DNA of 41,093 bases. Origin: a virus. The notes below the pieces were generated by a model. That model saw nothing but the letters and a program-made list of their open reading frames with translations. It did not search any database and was not told the origin of the DNA. The stretch spans positions 1 to 41,093 of IMG/VR virus record IMGVR_UViG_3300039308_000010; one strand, written 5' to 3'. The translations under genes were made by a program, and so were the position numbers. This document shows, one piece after another, positions 21,820-31,697 of this stretch (position 1 is its first letter; each line of letters begins with the position of its first letter).

Positions 21820-22275
21820 TTAGAGCGTTATTTTAAGATTTGCGGCAAGGGAGTTCTCTAGGCCATTTACCAGCTCAATTCCCATTTCCTTTATCAGAAT
21901 TTCTTTTAAACGGAGAGTTTGATGCACTTTCTCCTTAGCGTACCAGCGTTTGGGTTGCCTTCTGGTATAATCAACATCAGCACCGTATTTTTTGGCAGCA
22001 ATCAAGTTCTGCTTGTTACTTTTTACCTCATGTGAGCTTACACCTCGACCAACTCCCATATCCCGAAAGCGACCGTAGAAGTTAAAACGAATCATTACTG
22101 CAGTCACGTCTCCGCCAGAAAGTTTAAGCTCCCGGGCAAAGGAGTTGAAAAGCTGCTGAGACTGGCCGACACGCTTTTTCTTTAGTTGGCTTTGAAAGGC
22201 TGCAATAGCATAACGAGCCCAGGCATCAACGGTGCCTCGCATGTTTATTCGTTTATGTAAATCTTCTGCTGCCAT
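21820..22275 (-). CDS. Hypothetical tail-region protein (151 aa)
   Basis: Basic protein with many Arg and Lys (QSQLKKKRVGQSQQLF, RRQPKRWYAKEKV). It lies 2 nt upstream of the tape measure gene and 3 nt after the large tail protein. Position suits a tail assembly or tail completion role. No family recognised. Confidence 0.7.
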   Translation of the reverse strand: MAAEDLHKRINMRGTVDAWARYAIAAFQSQLKKKRVGQSQQLFNSFARELKLSGGDVTAVMIRFNFYGRFRDMGVGRGVSSHEVKSNKQNLIAAKKYGADVDYTRRQPKRWYAKEKVHQTLRLKEILIKEMGIELVNGLENSLAANLKITL

Positions 22276-22278
22276 AGA

Positions 22279-23841
22279 TTAGCCTCTTGATGGTCTTCCG
22301 CCTGTATCGGTGCTTGTAGTGGCGGCTTCTACCGTAATGGTTGTATTTGATTGATTGGAAATGCGGTAAGCTTCGATTTTGGTTTTGATAAGTGAAACCT
22401 GCTCGCCTAAGTCGTAGGATATTTTAAGAACTACACATTCAGTATAGATACCTTCAGCGGTTACAAAAGCGATACGGTTGGAAGGTTTAAGTTTAGCAAG
22501 TTCAACCGGAGGAATATTTGCATAAAGAATAATCTTTTTTGCATCGTTAATAAACCTGTACCAGCTTTCATCTTCGGTGCTTCCTAAGCTGTAAGGAACG
22601 GACTCAGGCCATTCCTGACCGTTCACCAGCTTCATTCCGTTATACTTGAATAACCTAAGTGACCAATTAAGCGGCGTTTCGAAACTGCCATACCAGGTAA
22701 TTCCCGGTTTAATTATGCTTTGCCTTGTTTTCAGGTAGTTTTTGCCAGCATTGGTTTCAGCTTTAAGGGTAGAGCATTTAAGCTCGGTAATGTTATCAGA
22801 ACCTTGATTCACTACCAACTTTTGGGTAGTGGTTTTATCATCATCTACAAAAAGCTCATCGAAAGCATCAGGTTCTAGCACTGCGGTTAACCCTTTTTGC
22901 TCCGGCCTGTTTATTTCTTCGATTGATTCCACATAATCCGAGATATCGACAAGATTTGAAGCGCTGTATAGAGCGGCTGAAACTGATTCTGCTTTTGCGG
23001 TTCTTGTAATTAAATCAAATTCAATCCCTACGTGCACTCTTTCCCTAATTTGCTTCAGGAAATCTGATATCAGGAGGCCGGGAGGCATGTAAGAAAAATG
23101 GCTTCGGATTACCTGACCATCAGGAGCGGGAAATACGGAGCGCCTTGTGTAGATGTAAATCTTATTAATTTCCGGATCATCAAAAAAGCCACCTGTTGGT
23201 TTAAATCCGAGGTAAGTAATAATCTTTTTAAGAATGTGCGTTAGCTTGAAGAACGGGCATTCAACATGTCGGTAAGTATTTTGCGGAACAGCAGTTTCGA
23301 AGCCAGCGCCTACAATGAAATAGTTCATCCAATTGAAGGAAAGCTCCGCCGCATCGTTACTGATTTTATCGTTGTAGACTGGCGCGAAAACATAATTATG
23401 GTTTTCAGGAAACTTGCAGGTGTTGTACATCAGCGCTTCAAATTGCGCTTCTGTCAGGTCCTTAACTACGCCTTCATCCGTATCAGCTATCGAACCGAAT
23501 TTGCGTTTTACCTTATCTACAACCGTTGCAAAATTTACGAGCAGCTGAAAGTTGAAGCCGTTTTTAGCAACTCTGTACTGCAACTGGCCAGAAAAAAAGT
23601 GCGTACCTGAAACATAGAGTTGCACCGGAAATTCATAAACTTCGTTTTTAGCATCTACCAGGTGCCCGTAATTGAAGAATGATTTATTAGCTGGCGAAAG
23701 AGGAGCAGTACCCGGATAGGTAATGTCCTGAAAAAACTTGTCAGCATCATTGAATAGCGGGTTGTTCCTTTCTACCGGTATTTTCATATCCGGAGTAAGC
23801 TCCATGATTTCGCCTCGCTCGTTTATGATTTCTAATGCCAT
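22279..23841 (-). CDS. Tail protein, probable hub or tail-associated structural protein
   Basis: 520 residues, beta-rich. The first 130 residues start MALEIINERGEIMELTPDMKIPVERNNPLF and look like a folded N-terminal domain; the middle (LLISDFLKQIRERVHVGIEFDLITRTAKA) and the C-terminal half (LVVNQGSDNITELK ... GITWYGSFETPLNWSLRLFKYNGM) recall tail hub or baseplate proteins of the gp27/gpD-like type, by layout only. In the operon it lies between the fibre genes and the tape measure gene. Virion part; the exact position is inferred. Confidence 0.65.
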   Translation of the reverse strand: MALEIINERGEIMELTPDMKIPVERNNPLFNDADKFFQDITYPGTAPLSPANKSFFNYGHLVDAKNEVYEFPVQLYVSGTHFFSGQLQYRVAKNGFNFQLLVNFATVVDKVKRKFGSIADTDEGVVKDLTEAQFEALMYNTCKFPENHNYVFAPVYNDKISNDAAELSFNWMNYFIVGAGFETAVPQNTYRHVECPFFKLTHILKKIITYLGFKPTGGFFDDPEINKIYIYTRRSVFPAPDGQVIRSHFSYMPPGLLISDFLKQIRERVHVGIEFDLITRTAKAESVSAALYSASNLVDISDYVESIEEINRPEQKGLTAVLEPDAFDELFVDDDKTTTQKLVVNQGSDNITELKCSTLKAETNAGKNYLKTRQSIIKPGITWYGSFETPLNWSLRLFKYNGMKLVNGQEWPESVPYSLGSTEDESWYRFINDAKKIILYANIPPVELAKLKPSNRIAFVTAEGIYTECVVLKISYDLGEQVSLIKTKIEAYRISNQSNTTITVEAATTSTDTGGRPSRG

Positions 23842-23845
23842 TGAA

Positions 23846-24304
23846 CTAAGCTGTAGGTTCTAAACTTTTAAGAAGTTCCTGCTCAAATAGGATTCCGGTA
23901 AGCTCTTCCACGAACAGGATATCTAGTTCGCTCATGCGAGGGCAGGCAGTGGATATATACGTTTCGAAGCTAATTTTAATTGCTTCAACTCGCTTTTGCT
24001 CTGCTCTGATAGCCTTGTTTAATGTAATTAATTGAGGAGCGGTGTATTTGTATCGCTCGCCTTTTTCGGTTTGTTCTACGATAAGAACACCTGTTTCAGC
24101 ATCAGTGAGGGCATGATTGATTTGCAGGTCAGCAACTACCTCTCCTAACTCGTCGAAGTGAGGTTTGCAGGCCTTATCAATATTGCTGATTAGACGTTTA
24201 GCCGCATAGGTAAGCTTATCATTTACGCCACCGTCAATATTTGCTACGATTAGCCCTTTAATCCTTTGAGCCTCGCCGATTGTTAGCTTTTTCAATTCTT
24301 TCAT
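23846..24304 (-). CDS. Hypothetical tail-operon protein (152 aa)
   Basis: Helical protein with DNA-free features: KLTIGEAQRIKGLIVANIDGGVNDKLTYAAKRLISNIDKA at the start and a long helix around KAIRAEQKRVEAIKISFETYI. It is coupled by overlap to the 111-residue gene upstream. It could be a tail assembly chaperone, but no slippery site or fused longer product was found. No family recognised. Confidence 0.65.
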   Translation of the reverse strand: MKELKKLTIGEAQRIKGLIVANIDGGVNDKLTYAAKRLISNIDKACKPHFDELGEVVADLQINHALTDAETGVLIVEQTEKGERYKYTAPQLITLNKAIRAEQKRVEAIKISFETYISTACPRMSELDILFVEELTGILFEQELLKSLEPTA

Positions 24305-24639
24305 TATGCCTGATTGGAATTGTTTAACTGATAGTCTGCTTTTAAAGCTGTTTCTAAAGCAGGAGTAATTGCATTAATGAAGGTGTTCCAAATAGCAATA
24401 CGAGCATCGGCTTTTTCTTTCTCTGCACCTTGAAGCGTTACTTGAGAAAGTTCATTCATTCTGATTCCGGTATATGGGAGCTGGCTTGTTTGTTCTCTTC
24501 CGCTAATCAGTTTTAAAACCTGAGTTCCCGATACCGTAATTATACCTTCATTTAGCCCGATGGAGAGGCTTAAGTTTTTTGCTGTAACAGCTGCTTCACC
24601 TTGTGAAGTTGCTTCTAGTATGATTTCTACGTTTTGCAT
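24304..24639 (-). CDS. Hypothetical tail-operon protein (111 aa)
   Basis: N-terminal half beta-rich (VEIILEATSQGEAAV, ITVSGTQVLKLI), C-terminal half helical (KADARIAIWNTFINAITPALETALKADY). It lies 6 nt after the 396-residue tail protein and overlaps the next start by one base. No family recognised. Confidence 0.65.
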   Translation of the reverse strand: MQNVEIILEATSQGEAAVTAKNLSLSIGLNEGIITVSGTQVLKLISGREQTSQLPYTGIRMNELSQVTLQGAEKEKADARIAIWNTFINAITPALETALKADYQLNNSNQA

Positions 24640-24645
24640 GATTAC

Positions 24646-25836
24646 TTATAAAATTGGATTTCCGGTTGTACATGAGTAGGTGGTTCCTTCAGTTCCCGCA
24701 CTTGTTAATACAGTCACTATTCTGCCGTACTCATCATCGTTTCTTGAATAGCTACCCACTGCTGCCAGCGTTGTACAAGCAGCCTCGTTGTAGTGAAGGC
24801 CATCTGCATGTTTCTTGTAAGTGGTTCTGCCGTTTGTTCCTGTTCCGCAGGCTGTAGATCTACCAGCCGAATTAGTTGAGGTCGTGTAATTAACCCAGAT
24901 ATAAGTTGTACTTGCAGGATTAGGGGTAACAGTGCCACTTTCCGTAATTAATCCCAAGTCTTGAACCCTGTAATATTGGTTGGCTGTTCCATTATTATAG
25001 TAGCCACCTAGTGGGTAAGCGCCGTTTCCACTCGCATCTTTTCCCGTTGGAGTCGTATGCATTTTGGTATCCATTGAAATGACAGAATAGTCATCAATAT
25101 AAAATGTAGTTAAGGCCCCTGTAGAAGTTGCTGCTTGAGATGCTGTAGAAAATGGCCCTCTTAGTTGTATCGGCTTTAATGATGTGGTAATAAAAACGCT
25201 CGGTGAAAGATATGTGCCTTCTTCATTTACTGCGGTAGCTCTAACTTCCCAAGTTGTAATTTCATCGGTGATTCCTAATGCAAATTCTTTTCCCTGCTCT
25301 GCTCTTTCTGGTATTGGAGGAGGTGTACCAGCTACCGTGACGTATTTTGTCCACGGTGTTGATGCATCTGCCTTTCTCACTTCAATAAAATAGTCGGTTG
25401 TAGGAGAGTAAAAAGCAGATTTAAAAGTGGTGAGTATGGTAAAGTTTGTAAACGTTGAATCGGCAGGTTCAATCATTAGCGACTTTGCCAGGGTATTTAA
25501 TCCCGCGTCATTAAATAGTATTACTGTTTCCAGACTACCATTTGATTTTTTTCTTGCTAACCGGACAGGGCTCTTTCTAGTGGTTAAATTATGCATCTTG
25601 ATATTGCTTCCACCAGCAAGGCATCCGCCGATAAAAGTGTAGCTAACAGAATTATCTGCATTCTTTTTAGCCACTTTGAAGAGATAGTCTAAGTAGAAAA
25701 TCGACTTGCTAAGGGAGTCGGTATTGTAATCAACCATATAAATTCCAAGAAGCAAATCGTATTTCGCTGTACCTGCTTTATGAGCAGGCATTTTAGTATT
25801 TCCGTTATTAAAATATGCTGAAGCTGGTGCCGCCAT
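24646..25836 (-). CDS. Tail-associated structural protein (396 aa)
   Basis: Beta-rich and strongly Thr/Ser/Gly-rich, as in fibre or tip proteins. Residues about 150-240 look like one fibronectin type III module (FIEVRKADASTPWTKYVTV ... TTWEVRATAVNEEGTYLSPSVFITTS). The C-terminal 150 residues are low in charge, with regularly spaced aromatic residues and four Cys. It lies directly after the big fibre gene and likely contacts it. A host-binding role is plausible. Confidence 0.65.
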   Translation of the reverse strand: MAAPASAYFNNGNTKMPAHKAGTAKYDLLLGIYMVDYNTDSLSKSIFYLDYLFKVAKKNADNSVSYTFIGGCLAGGSNIKMHNLTTRKSPVRLARKKSNGSLETVILFNDAGLNTLAKSLMIEPADSTFTNFTILTTFKSAFYSPTTDYFIEVRKADASTPWTKYVTVAGTPPPIPERAEQGKEFALGITDEITTWEVRATAVNEEGTYLSPSVFITTSLKPIQLRGPFSTASQAATSTGALTTFYIDDYSVISMDTKMHTTPTGKDASGNGAYPLGGYYNNGTANQYYRVQDLGLITESGTVTPNPASTTYIWVNYTTSTNSAGRSTACGTGTNGRTTYKKHADGLHYNEAACTTLAAVGSYSRNDDEYGRIVTVLTSAGTEGTTYSCTTGNPIL

Positions 25837-25840
25837 TAGT

Positions 25841-28800
25841 TTAATCAGTTATGTACAAATACCATCTGTTTACGTCCATGCTAGCTACCTGGGGCGCTAT
25901 ATCCGGTGGACTGAAGTAGTTGTTGGCCTGTAGACTTGTTGCTTCCACCTTACGGTCACAATAGAAATTTTTCTGGCCGTAGGTTCTAATCGAAGTATTA
26001 TCTACCATGTGAAGTCCACCGCCCCAGTCCTGAAAATATAATCCGTTATTTTGGTGAGCGCGGAACCATCCTGATGCATAAATATCACTTGCATGATAGG
26101 CTTTACCGTCCGCGCCTATTGTGAAATATTTAACTCCGTCCCGTCCGATTGCAAAGGTGTCTGTCTCGTTTTTGAATATCCCCGCATCCCAATAGTGGCT
26201 CGCCGCCGAGTCCGAGGCATATCGAACCCTTGCACCTCCCGTTGATGTAGTTAAAAACGGGATATGTGGTGCATGTATCATAATCCACTCATCGCCCGCT
26301 GTTCCATATAGTGTCGGATATTCAATCCCTGCCCACGCTGTTTTAATTCCGAGTTTTGCGTTTGCTGATCCTCCGTTTACTTCAATCTCTCCCTTTGCAA
26401 AATAAGTGCGGGCCGACTCTATGTTTAAGTTTTTAAATTGTCCCGTGTTTCTATCGTAGGCTAGGATACTTGCGACTCCGCTCGAGTGATAATATAACTC
26501 AAGTCCTGGCCCCCCTGAGAGTCCGCTTTCTCCCGTTATTCGGATCGCTCTGTTCGTATTATTTCCGATATCGGTAACGGCTTGCAAACTTGCGTTTGCT
26601 GAGTGAAGAAGGTTATTAAGCTTAAACCTCTGCGTACCATTGGAATAGTATGCCAAATCGCCATCACCTTCCCAGTGAAATCCAGTATCATAATCGCCAA
26701 TGGCAAGAGCTACAGTAGGAGTTGTTACCGAAGCGTTAAAAGAGCCTCCGTTACGATAAATAAACAGCGGATTGCTTGTATAATATTGCTTTCCTAGATC
26801 GGCGAGGGAAGAGACGAAATCGGGAGTCCAATTCTTCCATTTGCCAGCAGCTGAATCATATCTTAGAAGCTGGCCATTCAACAAGCCTGAAAGTGCGACA
26901 TCTGTGAGACTCGCTAAATTAGTTACAGCAGCAGGAGCTGAACTACCAACGCCTCCGGAAGTATCATCAATGTAAAGGTTCCATTCATCAGCAGCAGCTG
27001 AGGCACTCGAAAAAGCGCCGGGAAGAACCAGATAAGCCGTAGCTTTTAGCTTATTTGCATTTACGGCAGGTCCATTCAAAGTTCCTGAGAGTGTTCCACC
27101 AGTTAGCGGTAGATAATTAGCAAGAGCTGAATTAGCCTGAGCAGATGTGTAGTAGCCAGCAGAAGCATGATTTCCCCAGCCATAAGCTGCTAGAGCTTTA
27201 GTTGCGGCATCATCCCAGGTAGATTTATTATAGCCTGCTTTTGCAGTATTTCCGGCAAGAATACTGTCAATATCGCTTCGGTTATAGTAGTTCGATAAGT
27301 CGACAGTACCGGAAGGAGGAGGAGTTTCGCCCGGGTGAGCAGTGCCGTCATCAGAAATGTAAATACAAAACTCACCTGCTTCGGCTTCCGCAGTATCAAA
27401 TGAAGTTGGCAGAGCCAGAAAATCAGAAGCTTTTATTTTGGTGCCATAAAGCGAACCGGTTAAGGTTCCACCGGTAAGAGGCAAATAACCATCAATACTT
27501 GAACTAGCATTCCACCTGGTGATATCAGCAGTGGTAATACTTTTAACCCAGCTAGGAACAGTAGGATCTGTTTCCGCCAAACCACTGGAATGAACTAAAG
27601 GGTTGGCGGAGTTAAAAAAAAAACCGTCGAAACTAATACCGGGTTCTTCAACATCACCTTCGGTATATGCATCATCATCAAATAAATATTGGTACTCAAA
27701 TTCCTGATAGTATAAGTTGGAGCCATCCCGAAGCTCAGGTATTTGTTTTGAGGTAAGCTTTATTGGAAGCATCAGCCCTTTCACATAGCGGAACTTTTTA
27801 GCAGACGTATAGAAATCTCTATTCAGAACCAGAGCATTCCTGCTGATAAATCCGGTAGATACTTTAAAAGACGAAGTTTGCTTTACATCAAAAACAGTAC
27901 TATCCCCAGCTTTAATGTCGTAGCCCGGCTTTCTAATCCGTTTAGCTTCCTGCTGGTTTATTTCGCTTTCCGAAGTGCCTTTACCGTAACAAACTCTGCT
28001 ATCTAAAGCTCCCCAGCTACTCCAATTCAGGAAGTAGCGAACATATTGCTTAAGCTCATAATCAATCCAGAAAGTACGTGTTTCTGATAGTACGGTTCCA
28101 TTTGCTGCTTCAAGCCACACCTCATACCGCTGCACAACTTTTTCGGAGACAATAAGCTGATCGAACCTAACATTGAAAGCATACTTGCGATACTGTTCAA
28201 GATTGAAGGCAGCTGAACTCGAAACAAGCGGAGCGGTTCCATCAGTAAAGAGCACTTTCTTTTTTAAGACTGCATTTGCCTGTGTTGCCCTGGTATTAAA
28301 GAAGTATAGAAACTGAGGCTGATTGCTTCTGGTGTAAACCTGATTGTTGCCTTGCCTTAAAAAACGGTCTTTAGAAGGATTAGCATTATCAGGAACGATG
28401 TAAGATTTAAGATTATTAAGGTAAGAACCAACATAACTCAAACCACCTTCGATTACCGTATAAGAAGCTGAAGTATGAAGCGTTTTAACGGAGATATCTG
28501 CGCCCCAAGATTCTCCATAGCGGAAATAGAACTTTCTAGCTGTTTTCTTGCAAACTAAGGGAACGAGTGAACCAGAATCAGGAATGTCGATACCAGATTT
28601 CTGAATATAGCTATTCAGAACCTCTGCAACATCATCTTCACAAACTCCGCTGGTTCCGTACTTTACAGGTAGACGTGTTTCCCGAATCAATTCAAATCCG
28701 GTGTAATCTTCCTTTTCGCAAAATAGCTGTAGTACAACTGCAAAGTTAGCCCGTGGTACTTCTGGCACTCCCGCTGTTTTTACAGAAGTACTGTAGATTG

Positions 28801-29188
28801 AACTATTAAAAGCATTGAAGCCATAGCCATGATTCTTTTTCTTCGCTGTAAAAATCAGATTAAGGCCAACAGCAGTGATATCGAAATCAGAGCTTAGTTT
28901 ATAATTTGCCTGAAAGTAAGGAAGGATTGATGCTACATAAGCAGCAAAGCCGTCTCCGGTTGGAAACTGTGTACCGCTATCATCGGGACTAGCAACAGCA
29001 GACATAACGACTGTGGTGCTTCCCCAAGTGATGGAAACAGTACCAGAAACAGGCATGCCCTGAAAAGCGACTTCATTAACAGCTGCTACACCTGGTTGCT
29101 CAAGATAATTATCACAAGAAAACTTTACCGTGATAAAGTTTCTGGAAAATGAAAAGGTATCAGGTGCTTTTATTAATGAAACGGCCAT
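25841..29188 (-). CDS. Large tail fibre / receptor-binding protein
   Basis: 1115 residues. The N-terminal ~520 residues look like a tail-attachment and carrier region. Two imperfect repeats follow: YLPLTGGTLTGSLYG with a further ~35 residues (about 568-614) and YLPLTGGTLSGTLNG with a matching tail (about 692-744). Both read like fibre stalk modules. Near the C-terminus NNGLYFQDWGGGLHMVD and IRTYGQKNFYC match the distal domain used by many tail fibres and shufflon-type adhesins. A T10 run at 27614-27623 codes for Phe-Phe-Phe at the border between the two halves. Transcribed from late promoter P3. Confidence 0.85.
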   Translation of the reverse strand: MAVSLIKAPDTFSFSRNFITVKFSCDNYLEQPGVAAVNEVAFQGMPVSGTVSITWGSTTVVMSAVASPDDSGTQFPTGDGFAAYVASILPYFQANYKLSSDFDITAVGLNLIFTAKKKNHGYGFNAFNSSIYSTSVKTAGVPEVPRANFAVVLQLFCEKEDYTGFELIRETRLPVKYGTSGVCEDDVAEVLNSYIQKSGIDIPDSGSLVPLVCKKTARKFYFRYGESWGADISVKTLHTSASYTVIEGGLSYVGSYLNNLKSYIVPDNANPSKDRFLRQGNNQVYTRSNQPQFLYFFNTRATQANAVLKKKVLFTDGTAPLVSSSAAFNLEQYRKYAFNVRFDQLIVSEKVVQRYEVWLEAANGTVLSETRTFWIDYELKQYVRYFLNWSSWGALDSRVCYGKGTSESEINQQEAKRIRKPGYDIKAGDSTVFDVKQTSSFKVSTGFISRNALVLNRDFYTSAKKFRYVKGLMLPIKLTSKQIPELRDGSNLYYQEFEYQYLFDDDAYTEGDVEEPGISFDGFFFNSANPLVHSSGLAETDPTVPSWVKSITTADITRWNASSSIDGYLPLTGGTLTGSLYGTKIKASDFLALPTSFDTAEAEAGEFCIYISDDGTAHPGETPPPSGTVDLSNYYNRSDIDSILAGNTAKAGYNKSTWDDAATKALAAYGWGNHASAGYYTSAQANSALANYLPLTGGTLSGTLNGPAVNANKLKATAYLVLPGAFSSASAAADEWNLYIDDTSGGVGSSAPAAVTNLASLTDVALSGLLNGQLLRYDSAAGKWKNWTPDFVSSLADLGKQYYTSNPLFIYRNGGSFNASVTTPTVALAIGDYDTGFHWEGDGDLAYYSNGTQRFKLNNLLHSANASLQAVTDIGNNTNRAIRITGESGLSGGPGLELYYHSSGVASILAYDRNTGQFKNLNIESARTYFAKGEIEVNGGSANAKLGIKTAWAGIEYPTLYGTAGDEWIMIHAPHIPFLTTSTGGARVRYASDSAASHYWDAGIFKNETDTFAIGRDGVKYFTIGADGKAYHASDIYASGWFRAHQNNGLYFQDWGGGLHMVDNTSIRTYGQKNFYCDRKVEATSLQANNYFSPPDIAPQVASMDVNRWYLYITD

Positions 29189-29208
29189 CGTTGCTTTAAA
29201 ATCTTAAT

Positions 29209-29245
29209 GCAAGATGGCCGAAATTGCTCTACTGAGAAAGGACAG
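29209..29245 (-). promoter_or_regulatory. Late promoter P3, tail fibre operon
   Basis: Minus strand: CTGTCCTTTC (29236-29245) is exact. At the 19-nt spacing the downstream element is CATCTTGC, a weak match to NAnnTTTG. The ATG at 29188 lies about 20 nt further, so this transcript would carry a short leader. Confidence 0.6.
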
Positions 29246-29339
29246 GGAAAGTAGGAGTTTTAAGCTTTGCTATTACTTTGTCTATTCGGAGTAGTGGCAT
29301 TGTTTGTATATTTTTATGGTAGAAAGAACCATTTATCTA

Positions 29340-31694
29340 TTAAATTATAACCGTTACTTTCAATTGTATAGAAGCAGGGTCTATCGCTGAACCTGTTATA
29401 TTGGTTGCTCTTACCGTCACTGTATCATTTGCGCTAACAAAGGCAGATAGTATAATTCCTGATTCTAGAGATGGATGCCCCAGAGAAACTACTTGTCCTG
29501 TCCTTGCTCCGAACACCGTTACGGTTAAACTTGAACTTGAATACGCATTGATTGAAGGGAAATCTAGCGTTGGAAATCTTGACACTCTATTTTGAAACGC
29601 TGCGTACACCGCATTTGCTAACAAAGTATGCCCTGAATCATTAGGGTGTAAATTATCCCCAAAGTAACTGGACGGTGTTCCTGTATCTAAAAATAGGTGA
29701 TAGGCATCTATAAATGTAGCGCCCCTTAAAGCACATACTTCAGCAACCGCAGCAACGTAAGCTAAATTTTTTGTTGCACTTACGTTTCCGGTCCACGGGG
29801 GTGAAGCTACTAAGACGCGTAACCGTTGATTCATAAAATTAGAAATCATTACAGACAGCTTACTTTTAAAATCCGCAATTATTGTCGCGTCTCCGTCTGT
29901 TGTACTATCTGCCGAACCCATATCATTTGTACCATACATAATTACAATAGAATTGGCGGGTATAGTAAGCATTTCAGTATGTCGCTGATAACCTCCAATA
30001 ATACCGTTAGTAGCTCCTCCTGTTGTTATGGTTTGCCTAAGCTGACTCGACGCAACCCCAACATTTTGCTCTCTTGAACCCAAAAATCTACACAATTGAG
30101 TAGTCCACCGTCCATTACTTGAACTTGTTGCGCCCTGTCCTAGTGTAATCGAATCGCCTAGAAATAGTGTTAGACCTCCGTTAACGTTTATTCTGCCTGC
30201 CCCTACATTAAGGTCGTAAATAGCATGATTCAAAGATTTTGATTGTGCTGCTGTCAATGGGTCGCCTAGAAAAAAGAATCCTAAGCGCCCTTTTGCAAAT
30301 GAAAATGTTCCGTTATTCCTAACCCTGAACAGATTCAATTCAGTATCTAGTGCAGTTGTACCCAATGTTGCAGCCGTACTATTACGAGAAGAAACCCCGT
30401 TAATATTGGAATGCCATGTTGTCGAGTTATTGAACGAGATGATATTTATAGAAGGTGAATAGCCTCTATTTTCATAACTAGGCTGCCCGATATTTAACGG
30501 AAAGGATGCACAATAAATCGGAGTTGTGCCGGATGCGGGAGTTAATCCCATATAATATGTTCCATTCTTCTCCGAATCATCTGGAACAAATACTCCCATG
30601 CTTAAATTACGTTGCGTCAACCCAAGTGAAGATGGTATAATACCGGAAGCCAGGTATTTTGTTGTATTAGCCACCGTTCCACTTCCAAAACCTAACGGTT
30701 GAGAGTAGTCAGATTCAGTGAAATTGTTATTTGTTAAGCTAATAGGAACGCCTGACGTTGCTACTAGATTCACTAACGACGCGTTCAGATTAGAACCCAA
30801 AGGACACCAAGCCCATTTTAACAAGGGAAGCCACCCGTCAATCTTACCTCTTAAATAAAATCTATCTACTGCGTTAATTGTCGCAGCATCTAAAGCTCCT
30901 CCTGCCGAGGTAATTCTACTTATATATTCTGTAGTTTCCTGCTGGAGTGTAGGCGTGGAAGTGACTTTTGCAATCGCCTGAGCAGTTGCAAGCGGAGTCA
31001 TGTACTTGCTGTTGTCTACTCCTGATTCTGCTTCCGACTGACTTGCCTTGTCAGAATTTTTATCTAGTTTTTTATCATTTTCAGCGCTGATCTTATTACT
31101 ACTCCAAGTCTTATTCGCTAACGCTTGTGTATCATCAATAGCAACACCCGGGTCACCTTGGTCTCCTTTATCTCCCTTTAATCCTTGTGGCCCTTGTGCT
31201 CCGGTGTCTCCTTTTAAACCTTGAGTACCCTGTTCACCTGTGTCGCCCTTTGGCCCTTGAACGCCTTGCAATCCCTGAGCACCTTGAGCGCCAGTATCCC
31301 CCTTCGGTCCTTGAACGCCTTGCAGTCCCTGAGTGCCTGTGTCTCCTTTATCCCCTTTGTCTCCCTTAGGCCCTTTTAAACTTAAAAGCCATGCGGCTTC
31401 AGTTCCTACGAAACCATTTCTTACGGCAACTTCATAAGCATCATCCCCATCTGCCCCCGGAACAGGAACGGTTTCGCCATCTCCTGCAATAGTGAAGGAA
31501 ACATCACTTTCAAGAGATTTGACTTCCCCATTTATGGTAATAGTTCTTGATTTAGGTACGAGTTGAAAAATGTAGGCAGCAAGCTGTTTAAACAACGCAG
31601 CCAGTCCGGCCCTTGTAACAGAGCCTTTCGCGGTCTTATTTACTACATCACTATCAACCTTGCTTTTAAAATTATCGAGTTCCTGAGAGGTCAT
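29340..31694 (-). CDS. Collagen-like tail fibre with a C-terminal SGNH hydrolase domain
   Basis: 784 residues. An N-terminal helical/beta cap is followed by about 25 Gly-X-Y triplets (residues about 108-183: GPKGDKGDKGDTGTQG and so on). A beta-rich region (about 250-500) follows, LamG-like by eye. From about 505 to 700 is an SGNH/GDSL hydrolase: block I LFLGDSITLGQG with Ser515, block III YGTNDMG, and block V DNLHPNDSGH with Asp680 and His683. It should deacetylate or cleave esters on surface glycans of the host. The operon places it just before the big fibre. Collagen repeats in phage fibres are known to trimerise. Confidence 0.9.
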   Translation of the reverse strand: MTSQELDNFKSKVDSDVVNKTAKGSVTRAGLAALFKQLAAYIFQLVPKSRTITINGEVKSLESDVSFTIAGDGETVPVPGADGDDAYEVAVRNGFVGTEAAWLLSLKGPKGDKGDKGDTGTQGLQGVQGPKGDTGAQGAQGLQGVQGPKGDTGEQGTQGLKGDTGAQGPQGLKGDKGDQGDPGVAIDDTQALANKTWSSNKISAENDKKLDKNSDKASQSEAESGVDNSKYMTPLATAQAIAKVTSTPTLQQETTEYISRITSAGGALDAATINAVDRFYLRGKIDGWLPLLKWAWCPLGSNLNASLVNLVATSGVPISLTNNNFTESDYSQPLGFGSGTVANTTKYLASGIIPSSLGLTQRNLSMGVFVPDDSEKNGTYYMGLTPASGTTPIYCASFPLNIGQPSYENRGYSPSINIISFNNSTTWHSNINGVSSRNSTAATLGTTALDTELNLFRVRNNGTFSFAKGRLGFFFLGDPLTAAQSKSLNHAIYDLNVGAGRINVNGGLTLFLGDSITLGQGATSSSNGRWTTQLCRFLGSREQNVGVASSQLRQTITTGGATNGIIGGYQRHTEMLTIPANSIVIMYGTNDMGSADSTTDGDATIIADFKSKLSVMISNFMNQRLRVLVASPPWTGNVSATKNLAYVAAVAEVCALRGATFIDAYHLFLDTGTPSSYFGDNLHPNDSGHTLLANAVYAAFQNRVSRFPTLDFPSINAYSSSSLTVTVFGARTGQVVSLGHPSLESGIILSAFVSANDTVTVRATNITGSAIDPASIQLKVTVII

Positions 31695-31697
31695 ATC

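Noticed and set aside
23846-24639. Tail assembly chaperones made by a programmed frameshift
   Set aside because: The two genes are coupled by overlap, but I found no slippery heptamer or extended frame that would fuse them.
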